From positions 30,946-94,945 of the forward strand of contig JAZRZA010000072.1 of assembly GCA_045601045.1 (NCBI GenBank): a stretch of DNA of 64,000 nucleotides, given 5' to 3'. Below the pieces are notes generated by a model. That model was not told where the DNA came from. It saw nothing but the letters and a program-made list of their open reading frames with translations, and made no database searches. The stretch comes from UBA1181 sp045601045 (GTDB taxonomy: Bacteria; Bacteroidota; Bacteroidia; Bacteroidales; Paludibacteraceae). Positions 44,745-53,122 of the stretch are shown piece after piece (position 1 is the stretch's first letter; each line of letters opens with the position of its first letter). Made by a program: the position numbers and the translations under genes.

Positions 44745-46046
44745 ATGGACAACAAAGACACTAACAGAACACCCAGTTTTCTAGCGCTCACCCCACTGAT
44801 ACTATTCCTATGCCTCTACTTAGGCACATCTCTCCTACTCAATGACTTCTATAAAGTGCCTATTACGGTGGCCTTTGCGATCTCCTCGCTCTACGCTATC
44901 GTCATCACCCGCAAAATCAAACTCGAAGATAGAGTCAATCTATTCAGCCAAGGAGCTGGCAACAAAACCTTGTTGCTAATGGTTTGGATTTTTATTCTAG
45001 CGGGGGCATTCGCCAAAAGTGCGAAAGAGATGGGAGCCGTCGAATCGACTGTGAATCTGACACTTAACATTCTACCCGCCAACTTCATCCTTCCCGGATT
45101 ATTTTTGGCGGCTTGTTTCATATCGCTATCAATCGGCACATCGGTCGGTACCATTGCCGCACTGACACCTATGGCAGTCGGTATCGCACAAGATATGAAT
45201 ACGCCAATAGCGCTTGTTGTTGCCATCATAGTGGGTGGCGCCTATTTTGGAGACAACCTCTCCTTTATATCCGACACCACCATCATCGCCACCCAAAGCC
45301 AGGGATGCAAAATGAGCGACAAATTCAAAGTGAATATCTTTATTGTGGCTCCAGCGGCCATCATAATGTTAATCTACTATCTTATGCTGGGCCAGGATGT
45401 ATGCGTTGTTTCTGAGGCTAAAAATGTCGAATGGATAAAGATCACCCCCTACATCGTGGTGTTGGTGACCGCGATATTAGGCATCAATGTCATGGTGGTG
45501 CTCACCATCGGACTCCTTCTTTGCGGTGTGATAGGCATTGCGACAGGTTCCTATGATTTCTTCGGATGGTTAGCCGCCATGGGCGAAGGTGTCATGGGCA
45601 TGAGTGAATTGATCATCGTCACCCAATTGGCGGGTGGCATGCTGGAGTTGATCCGTCACAACGGAGGATTAGCCTTCCTTACAGAGAAACTTACCAAACG
45701 GGTGAAGGGGAAACGTGGATGCGAACTCTGCATCGCCCTGCTTGTCGCTTTGAGCGATTTCTGCACCGCCAACAACACGGTGGCGATCATTACGGTAGGC
45801 CCTATCGCCAAGAGTTTAGCGGAGAAATACGAGGTGGATCCGCGCCGTGCCGCTAGTATCTTGGATACCTTCTCCTGCTTTGCGCAAGGCATCATCCCTT
45901 ATGGTGCGCAGATGTTGATCGCTGCGGGTTTAGCATCGCTACAACCCAATGAAATCGCCCGTTACATGTATTACCCTATCCTCGTCGGAATCATCGCATT
46001 GGTGGCAATATTGCTGAGGTATCCAAAGACGAATACTAACAACTAA
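44745..46046 (+). CDS. nhaC: NhaC-family Na+/H+ antiporter
   Basis: 433 residues, about eleven transmembrane segments. Conserved ion-transporter stretches include GTSVGTIAALTPMAVGIAQD (~128-147), GGAYFGDNLSFISDTTIIATQ (~164-184) and NNTVAIITVGPIAKSLAEKY (~345-364), which match the NhaC/YfkN-type antiporters. It exports sodium in exchange for protons at the inner membrane. It is a single gene with a -7 element directly upstream. Its stop codon is followed immediately by the first REP hairpin of the repeat locus, which may act as its transcript end. Confidence 0.92.
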   Translation: MDNKDTNRTPSFLALTPLILFLCLYLGTSLLLNDFYKVPITVAFAISSLYAIVITRKIKLEDRVNLFSQGAGNKTLLLMVWIFILAGAFAKSAKEMGAVESTVNLTLNILPANFILPGLFLAACFISLSIGTSVGTIAALTPMAVGIAQDMNTPIALVVAIIVGGAYFGDNLSFISDTTIIATQSQGCKMSDKFKVNIFIVAPAAIIMLIYYLMLGQDVCVVSEAKNVEWIKITPYIVVLVTAILGINVMVVLTIGLLLCGVIGIATGSYDFFGWLAAMGEGVMGMSELIIVTQLAGGMLELIRHNGGLAFLTEKLTKRVKGKRGCELCIALLVALSDFCTANNTVAIITVGPIAKSLAEKYEVDPRRAASILDTFSCFAQGIIPYGAQMLIAAGLASLQPNEIARYMYYPILVGIIALVAILLRYPKTNTNN

Positions 46047-46393
46047 GGCGTCCGTAGGACGCTACCTCAATAACCCCGTACATCAGAGCGCAGCGAGATG
46101 TGCGGGGGTGTGAGCAGTCGCATGCTATACGATGCAGCGAGATGTGCGGGGTTGTACGAGCAGCCGGATACTATACGATGCAGCGAGATGTGCGGGATGT
46201 GCGAACAGTCGGATACTACACGATAGCGCAGCGAGATGTGCGGACCAAGAGCGTGGAGGGGTAGTATATGCACGAGATACCAGATAAGCAGTCGCATGCG
46301 ATCGATGTCCGAGCGTACGCACTGGTGGTAAGTACAGGATGTACGTGAGAGGATGATATGCACCATACTCGCTACCGCCACCTTATAGAGTGA
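46047..46393 (-). repeat. Repeat block A, copy 1
   Basis: Opens with the hairpin 46049-46061 and GTAG on the minus strand. It contains four copies of GCAGCGAGATGTGCGG at 46090, 46134, 46180 and 46228 (spacing 44-48 bp), then ~150 bp that recur almost unchanged in copy 2. Its reverse complement is homologous to the end of block B. Confidence 0.8.
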
Positions 46394-46410
46394 CCACTAT
46401 TCTCCACTCC

Positions 46411-46941
46411 TTTGTCTGGCAAGCCCTATCACCCACATGCGTCTACGATTTACCTTTCACTCTGTCACACCACGCACGTCTTTGCTCCGCTACGACGTAC
46501 ATGGTTATCGAGGTATCGTCCTTCGGACGGATTTTTTAGCACCTCACTATCTACCTTTTCCTTGTCTGACAAGCCCTATCACCCACATGCGTCTACGATT
46601 TACCTTTCACTCTGTCACTCCACGCACGTCTGCGATTTACCTGCCACCTATCACACCACGCACGTCTTTGCTCCGCTACGACGTACATGGTTACTGAGGT
46701 ATCGTCCTTCGGACGGATTTTTTAGCACCTCACTATCTACCATTTCCTTGTCTGGCAAGCCCTATCACCCACATGCGTCTACGATTTACCTACCACACTG
46801 TCACACCACGCACGTCTGCGATATACCTGTGTCACCTGTCATACCACGCACGTCTGCGATATACCTTTCACTCTGTCACTCCACGCACGTCTGCGCTTCG
46901 CTACGACGTACATGGTTACTGAGGTATCGTCCTTCGGACGG
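46411..46941 (+). repeat. Repeat block B, units 1-3
   Basis: Three tandem units of about 150-186 bp anchored by AAGCCCTATCACCCACATGC at 46421, 46571 and 46757. Each has internal CCACGCACGTCTGCG-type sub-repeats and ends in GAGGTATCGTCCTTCGGACG. Long open frames that cross this block are translated repeats, not genes. Confidence 0.8.
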
Positions 46942-46983
46942 ATTATTTTAGCGTAATACATACACTTGTTTATGATTTTATTG

Positions 46984-46991
46984 TATATTTG
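46984..46991 (+). promoter_or_regulatory. -7 element of the RAYT gene
   Basis: TATATTTG. Transcription is expected to start near 46998, which argues for translation from ATG 47024 rather than from the ATG at 46994 or 47000. Confidence 0.5.
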
Positions 46992-47023
46992 CAATGAAAA
47001 TGTCTAACTTAAACTTAACTAAA

Positions 47024-47497
47024 ATGTCATACAGTGTTTTGTTATATCACATCATTTGGAGAACCAAGTATTCGTATTATACCATTAACCCTGATCATGA
47101 AAGGGATTTGTATGGTTACATATATGGTTTATGCGAAAATAAGCGTTGTAAGTTATTACGTATCGGAGGCATAGCTAACCACATCCATATGTTCGTCGGC
47201 ATACGGCCTGATATAAAGGTCAGTGAGTTTATACAGGTTATTAAGGTGGAAAGTTGCAAGTGGATGAAAGAGAGACGACTCATGTTCCCTATCTTTGACG
47301 GATGGGCCGATGGATATGGTGCTTTCTCATACAGTGAAAAAGATAAATACATGATAATCAATTACATTAAAAACCAGAAGAAACATCACGAAATCCAAGA
47401 TCTCATGGAAGAGTACGCTAAGATACTGAAAGAATGGAAGATAGACATCAAAGAGGATAGGTTTCTTCACGACGACAAAGGCCTCCCGCGTCCGTAG
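47024..47497 (+). CDS. REP-associated tyrosine transposase (RAYT; IS200/Y1 family HUH nuclease)
   Basis: 157 residues from ATG 47024 (an upstream in-frame ATG at 46994 would add ten residues but lies at the transcription start). HUH metal site His-Ile-His in GIANHIHMFVGI (His53/His55) and the catalytic Tyr in NYIKNQKKHHE (Tyr114) are intact. It makes a 5'-phosphotyrosine bond to single-stranded DNA at a REP-type hairpin. The small size, lone occurrence and flanking REP hairpins indicate a RAYT rather than an autonomous insertion sequence with TnpB. The stop TAG lies inside the downstream hairpin (47489-47501). The nearest upstream and downstream hairpins are in opposite orientation, as in REPtrons. 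Its base composition is AT-rich relative to the repeats around it. Confidence 0.88.
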   Translation: MSYSVLLYHIIWRTKYSYYTINPDHERDLYGYIYGLCENKRCKLLRIGGIANHIHMFVGIRPDIKVSEFIQVIKVESCKWMKERRLMFPIFDGWADGYGAFSYSEKDKYMIINYIKNQKKHHEIQDLMEEYAKILKEWKIDIKEDRFLHDDKGLPRP

Positions 47498-47830
47498 GAC
47501 GCTACTTCTATAACCCCGTACATCAGAGCGCAGCGAGATGTGCGGGGATGTGAGCAGTCGCATGCTATACGATGCAGAGAGATGTGCGGGGATGTGCGAG
47601 CAGTCGGATACTATACAGAGTAGAGAGATGTACGGATGTGCGAACAGTCGGATACTACACGATGCAGCGAGATGTGCGGACCAAGAGCGTGGAGGGTTAG
47701 TATATGCACGAGATACCAGATAAGCAGTCGCATGCGATCGATGTCCGAGCGTACGCACTGGTGGTAAGTACAGGATGTACGTGAGAGGATGATATGCACC
47801 ACACTCGCTACCGCCACTTTATAGAGTGAC
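47487..47830 (-). repeat. Repeat block A, copy 2
   Basis: Closely similar to 46047-46393 throughout. The first GCAGCGAGATGTGCGG is at 47530; the middle two copies have decayed (GCAGAGAGATG, GTAGAGAGATG) and the fourth is intact. The hairpin at its left edge overlaps the 3' end of the RAYT gene. Confidence 0.8.
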
Positions 47831-47840
47831 TACTATCCGC

Positions 47841-48115
47841 CTTTTCCTTGTCTGGCAAGCCCTATCACCCACATGCGTCTACGATTTACCTACCACACTG
47901 TCGCTCCACGCACGTCTTTGCTCCGCTACGACGTACATGGTTACTGAGGTATCGTCCTTCGGACGGATTTTTTAGCACCTCACTATCTACCATTTCCTTG
48001 TCTGGCAAGCCCTATCACCCACATGCGTCTGCGATTTACCTTTCACTCTGTCATACCACGCACGTCTGCGCTCCGCTACGACGTACATGGTTATCGAGGT
48101 ATCGTCCTTCGGACG
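47841..48115 (+). repeat. Repeat block B, units 4-5
   Basis: Two further units, anchors at 47857 and 48007 (150 bp apart), each ending in the GTAT-CGTCCTTCGGACG hairpin. The last hairpin touches the purA terminator. Confidence 0.8.
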
Positions 48116-48149
48116 AAAAAAAAGCGGAACGCTCTCACGTTCCGCTTTT
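48115..48149 (-). terminator. Terminator of purA
   Basis: Minus-strand AAAGCGGAACG - TGAGAG - CGTTCCGCTTT stem followed by a T run, 20 bp past the purA stop codon. Confidence 0.88.
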
Positions 48150-48168
48150 GCTTTATAGTACCTTTCAA

Positions 48169-49446
48169 TTACATGAACTCTTGGTATCTAACGATTGTTT
48201 GCTCACGGTCTGGACCAACTGAGACAATCTTGATAGGCACCTCAAGGTAATCCTCCAAGAAATCGATGTAGGCGTTGAACTCCTCAGGGAACTCATTCTC
48301 GCTCTTCATAGAGGTCATATCAGTCTTCCAACCATCCATCTCTTGATAGATAGGCTCTACTGATTCCTCTGTCACGTCGAATGGGAACTCGTCAGTCTCC
48401 ACGCCATTAACCTTGTAAGCAACGCACGCCTTGATCTTATCGAATCCATCCAACACATCGCTCTTCATCATGATCAACTTGGTAACGCCATTGATCATCA
48501 CCGCATATTTCAAAGCCACAAGGTCAATCCAACCGCAACGACGCTCACGACCTGTCACCGCACCATACTCATGACCGAGGTCACGGATGGTCTTGCCAGT
48601 CTCGTCGAACAACTCCGTTGGGAAAGGACCAGAACCGACACGAGTACAATAAGCTTTGAAGATACCGAACACATCACCGATCTTGTTAGGAGCGACACCC
48701 AAACCGGTGCATGCACCCGCGCAGATGGTATTGGAAGAGGTAACAAATGGATAAGAACCGAAGTCCACATCCAACATGGTACCTTGCGCACCCTCTGCCA
48801 AGATGGTCTTGCCCTCAGCGAGCAAACCGTTCAACTCATATTCGCTATCGATGAACTTGAACTCCTTCAACTTCTTCACGCCTTCCATCCAATCCTTCTC
48901 GATTGGAGCCAAGTCATATTGGAAATCGTAGTGGCTCAAAATCTCTTTGTGACGAGCGATCGCCTTCGCGTATTTCTCCTCGAAATTATTGACCAAATCA
49001 CCCACACGAAGACCATTACGGCTGATCTTATCCGTGTATGTAGGGCCAATACCCTTTCCTGTGGTACCGATCTTAGAAGAGCCCTTCGCAGACTCGTAAG
49101 CGGCATCCAACAAACGGTGGGTAGGCAAAATCAAGTGAGCCTTTTTAGAGATGTACAATCTGCTCTTCAAATCGTGACCAGACTTTTCCAACTCCTCCAC
49201 CTCTTTCTTGAAAAGAGCAGGATCAAGCACAACTCCATTACCAATCACATTCACTTTTCCACCTTGGAAAATACCAGATGGAATAGAGCGCAAAACATAC
49301 TTTTGTCCTTCAAACTCAAGAGTATGTCCAGCATTTGGTCCACCTTGGAAACGGGTAACCACGTCGTAGCGAGGTGTCAAAACATCCACTACTTTACCTT
49401 TACCCTCATCTCCCCATTGGAGGCCTAATAATACGTCAACTTTCAT
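48169..49446 (-). CDS. purA: Adenylosuccinate synthetase
   Basis: 425 residues. The first committed step from IMP to AMP: IMP + aspartate + GTP gives adenylosuccinate. The N-terminal GLQWGDEGKGKVVD P-loop, GGPNAGHTLEF, GIGPTYTDKISRNGLRVGD and AEGAQGTMLDVDFGSYPFVTSSN segments are all intact, as are TGRERRCGWIDLVALKYA and SVGPDREQTIV at the C-terminal nucleotide-base region. It is a single gene. rluB lies upstream on the same strand with a 39-bp gap, so read-through from it is possible. Confidence 0.97.
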   Translation of the reverse strand: MKVDVLLGLQWGDEGKGKVVDVLTPRYDVVTRFQGGPNAGHTLEFEGQKYVLRSIPSGIFQGGKVNVIGNGVVLDPALFKKEVEELEKSGHDLKSRLYISKKAHLILPTHRLLDAAYESAKGSSKIGTTGKGIGPTYTDKISRNGLRVGDLVNNFEEKYAKAIARHKEILSHYDFQYDLAPIEKDWMEGVKKLKEFKFIDSEYELNGLLAEGKTILAEGAQGTMLDVDFGSYPFVTSSNTICAGACTGLGVAPNKIGDVFGIFKAYCTRVGSGPFPTELFDETGKTIRDLGHEYGAVTGRERRCGWIDLVALKYAVMINGVTKLIMMKSDVLDGFDKIKACVAYKVNGVETDEFPFDVTEESVEPIYQEMDGWKTDMTSMKSENEFPEEFNAYIDFLEDYLEVPIKIVSVGPDREQTIVRYQEFM

Positions 49447-49485
49447 TTGTTCTACGTTTTATGTTAATCGTATGTTTATCGTTTG

Positions 49486-50922
49486 TTACTCAAATGCGCC
49501 CATGCGCAACATATTCACTTCCTTCTCTGAGAGGAATCTCCATTGACCGCGTTTGAGGTTCTTCTTGGTCAAACCAGCGAAGTAAACTCGGTCCAAACGA
49601 AGCACCTTGTAACCCAAGTGCTCAAAGATTCTACGAACGATACGGTTTCTACCGGAGTGGATCTCAATACCGATCTTCTTGTGCTCCTCCTCATCCAAGA
49701 AACTGATCTCATCTGCTTTGATTTCTCCGTCTTCCAACATGATTCCAGACATAATCTTCTCGAAATCCTCTTGCTCAAGCGGCTTATCCAAAGAGACTTG
49801 GTAAATCTTCTTCTTGTTGTATTTAGGGTGAGTCAATTTAGCGGCCAAGTCGCCATCATTGGTAAGAAGCAACACACCTGTGGTGTTTCTGTCCAAACGA
49901 CCTACCGGATAAATACGCTCGTGACACGCGTTCTTCACAAGATCCAACACCGTCAACTTTGCGTATGGATCGTCGTTAGAGGTGACACAATCTTTTGGTT
50001 TGTTCAACAAAAGATAAATTCTCTTATCTGGAGATACCAATTGGTCGTGGATCATCACCTTATCGCCACGAAGGATCTTCGTACCCAACTCAGTCACATT
50101 CACGCCGTTTACAGTAACTACACCCGCTTGGATCAACTCATCAGCCTCACGACGTGAGCAGATACCCGCATTGGCCAAGAACTTATTCAAACGAATTTGC
50201 TCATTAGGATCCTCGACAATAGAACGATACTCAATAGGGTGAGTAATATTCTTGAATTGCTTATTGTTGTTACCGCCTCTCTTGTTGAATCCGCCGCGGT
50301 TATTGTTTGGACGTTGACCACCAAAGTTATTTCTTCTTTGGCCACCATTGTTATATCCGCCACGGTTGTAACCGCCATTGCCTTGGTTGTCATAACCTCC
50401 ACCGTTGTTGTTGTAACCGCCGCCATTATTATTGTTATAACCGCCACGGTTGTTGTAACCACCGCGATTGTTGTTATAACCGCCACGATTGTTGTTGTAA
50501 CCACCGCGATTGTTGTTATAACCACCACGGTTATTGTTGTAACCACCGCGATTGTTATTGTAGCCACCCTCGGAGTCGCCACCATTGCCTTGGTTATCGT
50601 TGTTGTAACCACGGTTGTTATAACCGCGATTGTATCCACCATTATCATAACCACCGTTATTATTATTGTAACGGTTGTTTGGACGATATGGACGGTTATT
50701 TTGGTATTCGCTATCGTTCTCCACATTGAAACGAGTTGACGAATCGCCTATTCTTCTTCTTGGACGTTTTGCGGCAGGATCTGCATTGTTACGGATTACC
50801 CTATTCTCACTATTGAAGTTAGGGTTGAAACTCTTTCTTTCTCTTTGGTTTTCACCATCGTTGTTCTCGGCACCGTAGTTCCTCCCGGAATCTTTCTGCC
50901 ATTCTTCTTCGTAAGGATACAT
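49486..50922 (-). CDS. rluB: RluB/RsuA-family rRNA pseudouridine synthase with long Asn/Gly/Tyr/Arg-rich N-terminal region
   Basis: 478 residues. Residues ~75-222 are a low-complexity tract dominated by N, G, Y and R, including five perfect YNNNRGG heptads (residues 121-155, positions 50458-50562). An S4 RNA-binding domain follows (~241-290: IRLNKFLANAGICSRREADELI), then the RsuA-type catalytic domain with GRLDRNTTGVLLLTNDGDLA (catalytic Asp344). It isomerises a uridine in 23S rRNA (helix 69-90 region in known RluB) or 16S rRNA; the exact site cannot be read. Arg/Gly-rich tails often bind RNA or promote condensates. The gene is upstream of purA on the same strand. Confidence 0.92.
   Translation of the reverse strand: MYPYEEEWQKDSGRNYGAENNDGENQRERKSFNPNFNSENRVIRNNADPAAKRPRRRIGDSSTRFNVENDSEYQNNRPYRPNNRYNNNNGGYDNGGYNRGYNNRGYNNDNQGNGGDSEGGYNNNRGGYNNNRGGYNNNRGGYNNNRGGYNNNRGGYNNRGGYNNNNGGGYNNNGGGYDNQGNGGYNRGGYNNGGQRRNNFGGQRPNNNRGGFNKRGGNNNKQFKNITHPIEYRSIVEDPNEQIRLNKFLANAGICSRREADELIQAGVVTVNGVNVTELGTKILRGDKVMIHDQLVSPDKRIYLLLNKPKDCVTSNDDPYAKLTVLDLVKNACHERIYPVGRLDRNTTGVLLLTNDGDLAAKLTHPKYNKKKIYQVSLDKPLEQEDFEKIMSGIMLEDGEIKADEISFLDEEEHKKIGIEIHSGRNRIVRRIFEHLGYKVLRLDRVYFAGLTKKNLKRGQWRFLSEKEVNMLRMGAFE
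50458..50562 (-). repeat. Five 21-bp in-frame tandem repeats in rluB
   Basis: Five consecutive codon blocks for YNNNRGG. Synonymous differences between units (GGT/GGC, AAC/AAT) show they are not one recent slippage event. Copy number may vary between strains. Confidence 0.8.
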
Positions 50923-51440
50923 AATTTTAAAATTAAAATTACTAGTTAAAAAAAATTCAATTACAACTTCACTATCAAAATAACTGGCTGATTCTTCACA
51001 CCAATCTTTTCTAGATTAATTTTCATTAATCGGCATTGTTAACCACAAGCCTCGCAAAAATACTAATTTTTTTCACTCAGTGCGCTATTTCACTCAATTT
51101 TTTCAATGAAATCTTTTATATATCTGTTCAATCCAGTTCACTTATGGGCAAAAAAAAAGGAGTTGAACACCCCTCTTTTTTTGCAAACGGTAATTAATCA
51201 TTCATCAATGTTTAGTTACGTGGTTTTCTAAAAGTTATTCAATATATAGTTTTCATAAAAAACATAATCGGTGGTGATGTCGGAACTAATCCGTGAATCA
51301 CACTTGCAAAAGTATTGCGCAACCGATTTTCCGATATGTAAATTCGTGCTTTTTATATGGACAAATTTGCCAAATCGTATGGACAAAATGCATGGATAAA
51401 TCCACAACAAACTATATATCAACCAATTACATTTCAAACC
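50923..51440. other. 518-bp AT-rich intergenic region
   Basis: No gene is seen. It should hold the rluB promoter at its left end. An imperfect A-rich/T-rich hairpin lies near 51152-51184, and the region 51200-51440 shows nothing recognisable. Confidence 0.6.
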
Positions 51441-52265
51441 TTATGAATAAAGTTTATCTACCACAAACAACAAAAATCGATTTGGAACGATTCTCGCGAT
51501 GAATGAAATCAGTTTGTAACTGAGGCCTGGAACCACTATTATAGACATTTTTTTCTTCTCAATTTGCTTCAATATAGCACACGAAATCTCCGCGGGATCC
51601 ATGCCATTCTGTTCATCATGGGCCATTGTTTCCACCGCCTTCTTCATTCGATCGGTATAGGCCGACTCGGACGAGATCGCCGCAGCAGTGTATTTCCTTG
51701 AAGCGGTAAACTCCGTCTTCGCGTCACCCGGCAAGACACAACAACATTGCACACCAAACTGCTTCATTTCAATGGCTAAAGTCTGCGTCAAAATTTTCAC
51801 AGCCGCCTTGCTTGCGGAATAATAACCTTGGTATGGAATCGGAATAAAGCCAGCCACAGAGGAGGTCGTGATGATTTTTCCCTGCTTTTGTTTGCGCATA
51901 ATCGGCAAGACCGCATGCAAGGTATTGACCGTTCCGAAGAAATTGGTCTCCATCTGAAAACGGGCCTCCGCCTCCGACGTATCCTCTACTGAACCCGCAA
52001 TGCCATTACCCGCGTTGCAGATCAGGACATCGATTCTACCACACTCTTCCATGATACGGTTCACAGCGCTTTCAACGCTTGAAGCATCAGTCACATCCAT
52101 CTGAAGTGGGATGATTTCTCCATGAGACTTCGCGTCGGAACGCCTTTCGGAAGCCCTTCTCGAACCCGAATAGACCGTATAGCCACGTTTCATTAATAAT
52201 TCCGCAGTAGCCTTTCCTAGACCAGCACTGCCGCCAGTCAAAAGAACAATCTTATTATCAGACAT
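51441..52265 (-). CDS. Short-chain dehydrogenase/reductase (classical SDR)
   Basis: 274 residues. The TGGSAGLGKATAELL cofactor motif (TGxxxGxG), NAGNG, catalytic Ser in TSSVAGFIP and the YSASK active site (YxxxK) are all present, so it is an active NAD(P)-dependent oxidoreductase. The C-terminal ~40 residues are hydrophobic (SYKLISFIARIVPNRFLLFVV) and may tether it to the membrane. It is the last gene of a minus-strand series mltF - MBL hydrolase - SDR with 30-bp gaps. The substrate is unknown; some family members are hydroxysteroid dehydrogenases, which cannot be decided here. Confidence 0.88.
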   Translation of the reverse strand: MSDNKIVLLTGGSAGLGKATAELLMKRGYTVYSGSRRASERRSDAKSHGEIIPLQMDVTDASSVESAVNRIMEECGRIDVLICNAGNGIAGSVEDTSEAEARFQMETNFFGTVNTLHAVLPIMRKQKQGKIITTSSVAGFIPIPYQGYYSASKAAVKILTQTLAIEMKQFGVQCCCVLPGDAKTEFTASRKYTAAAISSESAYTDRMKKAVETMAHDEQNGMDPAEISCAILKQIEKKKMSIIVVPGLSYKLISFIARIVPNRFLLFVVDKLYS

Positions 52266-52295
52266 TTAAATGATTATTTTTTTTGATGGCACCCA

Positions 52296-53090
52296 TCAAA
52301 GATTATACAACATTCCCTCGTTTCTTTTTAAAACGATCACCTCCGTAGATTCATTTTTCACGCCCTTTTTAACCGTTTCCAAAGCAATTTCCGGCGTATT
52401 ATTCGTCTTGCTCAAATGGCAAAGGAATATTTTCTTCAAGAAATTTGGAGCTGATTCTTCCAAAACGGCCGCAGTCTGATTATTATTCAGATGGCCCCCT
52501 TGGCTCAATATGCGAGCTTTCAACTGAGGCGCGTACGGACCCGTTTTCAGCATATTTTCATCATGGTTCGCCTCTATGACCAAAAAATCGGAGATGGAGA
52601 TGTAGTTTTTCAACTCATCAGTCGCATAACCAATATCAGTAGCCAAGGTAAAGCGTGTATTTCCGTGTTTAATAAAGAACCCATTGTTGTCCTTACTGTC
52701 ATGAGGAACAAAAAATGGCGTAATGGAAAACCTTCCCAATTGCAAAGGAACATTGCGGCTCAATATGCGCTGATTGACAGGAGAAACCTTCTCCGTGATA
52801 CCGTAATTGGCGTTGATCCCCTCATGCGAAGGCTGCGTCGCATAAATAGGAATATGCTGTTTTTCACTGAAATAGCCGACTGAACGGACATGATCATAGT
52901 GATCATGTGTCACCAATACAGCTTTTACTTGAGAAACAGATAGGTTCACCTCTTCCAATCTTTTACGAATGGTACGGAAAGGAATGCCGACATCCACAAG
53001 GAATCCGCACTCCGCATCACCGAAATAGTAGCAGTTGCCGCTACTTCCTGAAGCCATACTATAAAAGACAAAATCACTCATTTCTTTCAA
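52296..53090 (-). CDS. MBL-fold metallo-hydrolase (YycJ/WalJ-like)
   Basis: 264 residues. N-terminal SGSSGNCYYFGDAECGFLVDVG and the metal motif THDHYDHVRS (HxHxDH) place it in the YycJ/WalJ-like metallo-beta-lactamase group. HDSKDNNGF, LATDIGY and EANHDENML supply further ligands. These enzymes are thought to be exonucleases or to act in cell-envelope regulation. Translation may start at the first Met or at codon 4 (MSDFVFYSMASG). It lies 30 bp before the SDR gene and 32 bp after mltF. Confidence 0.9.
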   Translation of the reverse strand: MKEMSDFVFYSMASGSSGNCYYFGDAECGFLVDVGIPFRTIRKRLEEVNLSVSQVKAVLVTHDHYDHVRSVGYFSEKQHIPIYATQPSHEGINANYGITEKVSPVNQRILSRNVPLQLGRFSITPFFVPHDSKDNNGFFIKHGNTRFTLATDIGYATDELKNYISISDFLVIEANHDENMLKTGPYAPQLKARILSQGGHLNNNQTAAVLEESAPNFLKKIFLCHLSKTNNTPEIALETVKKGVKNESTEVIVLKRNEGMLYNL

Positions 53091-53122
53091 TGCCTTTGCA
53101 AATTGTCCGCAAAGTTAGCAAA

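Larger units (their letters stand above)
46047..48115. mobile_element. REP/RAYT locus: transposase gene between inverted and direct repeat blocks
   Basis: About 2.07 kb between nhaC and purA made of two copies of a composite repeat flanking one Y1 transposase gene. Seven short hairpins of type CGTCC-NNN-GGACG are present: inverted orientation at 46049-46061 and 47489-47501, and forward at 46517-46529, 46703-46715, 46928-46940, 47953-47965 and 48103-48115. Each has GTAG or GTAT on its 5' side, as in REP elements recognised by RAYT proteins. Layout is [A reversed][B][B][B]-RAYT-[A reversed][B][B]. Confidence 0.75.

Noticed and set aside
46412..46951. Open frame of ~179 codons in the repeat block left of the RAYT gene (and a similar one at 47848-48222)
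   Set aside because: It is a translation of the repeated B units: the protein is a tandem repeat of the DNA repeat, with no start context and no homologous fold. It is an artefact of the repeats.
46047..48115. CRISPR array
   Set aside because: The repeats differ in length and orientation, the spacers are themselves repeated, and no cas gene is near. The hairpins and transposase fit REP/RAYT instead.
48571..49428. Plus-strand open frame of 285 codons
   Set aside because: It lies fully antisense to purA, whose protein has every family motif. It is a shadow frame.
50197..50739. Frames of 140-180 codons rich in Val/Thr/Ile or Cys/His over the rluB N-terminal region
   Set aside because: They are alternative translations of the 21-bp repeats in rluB.
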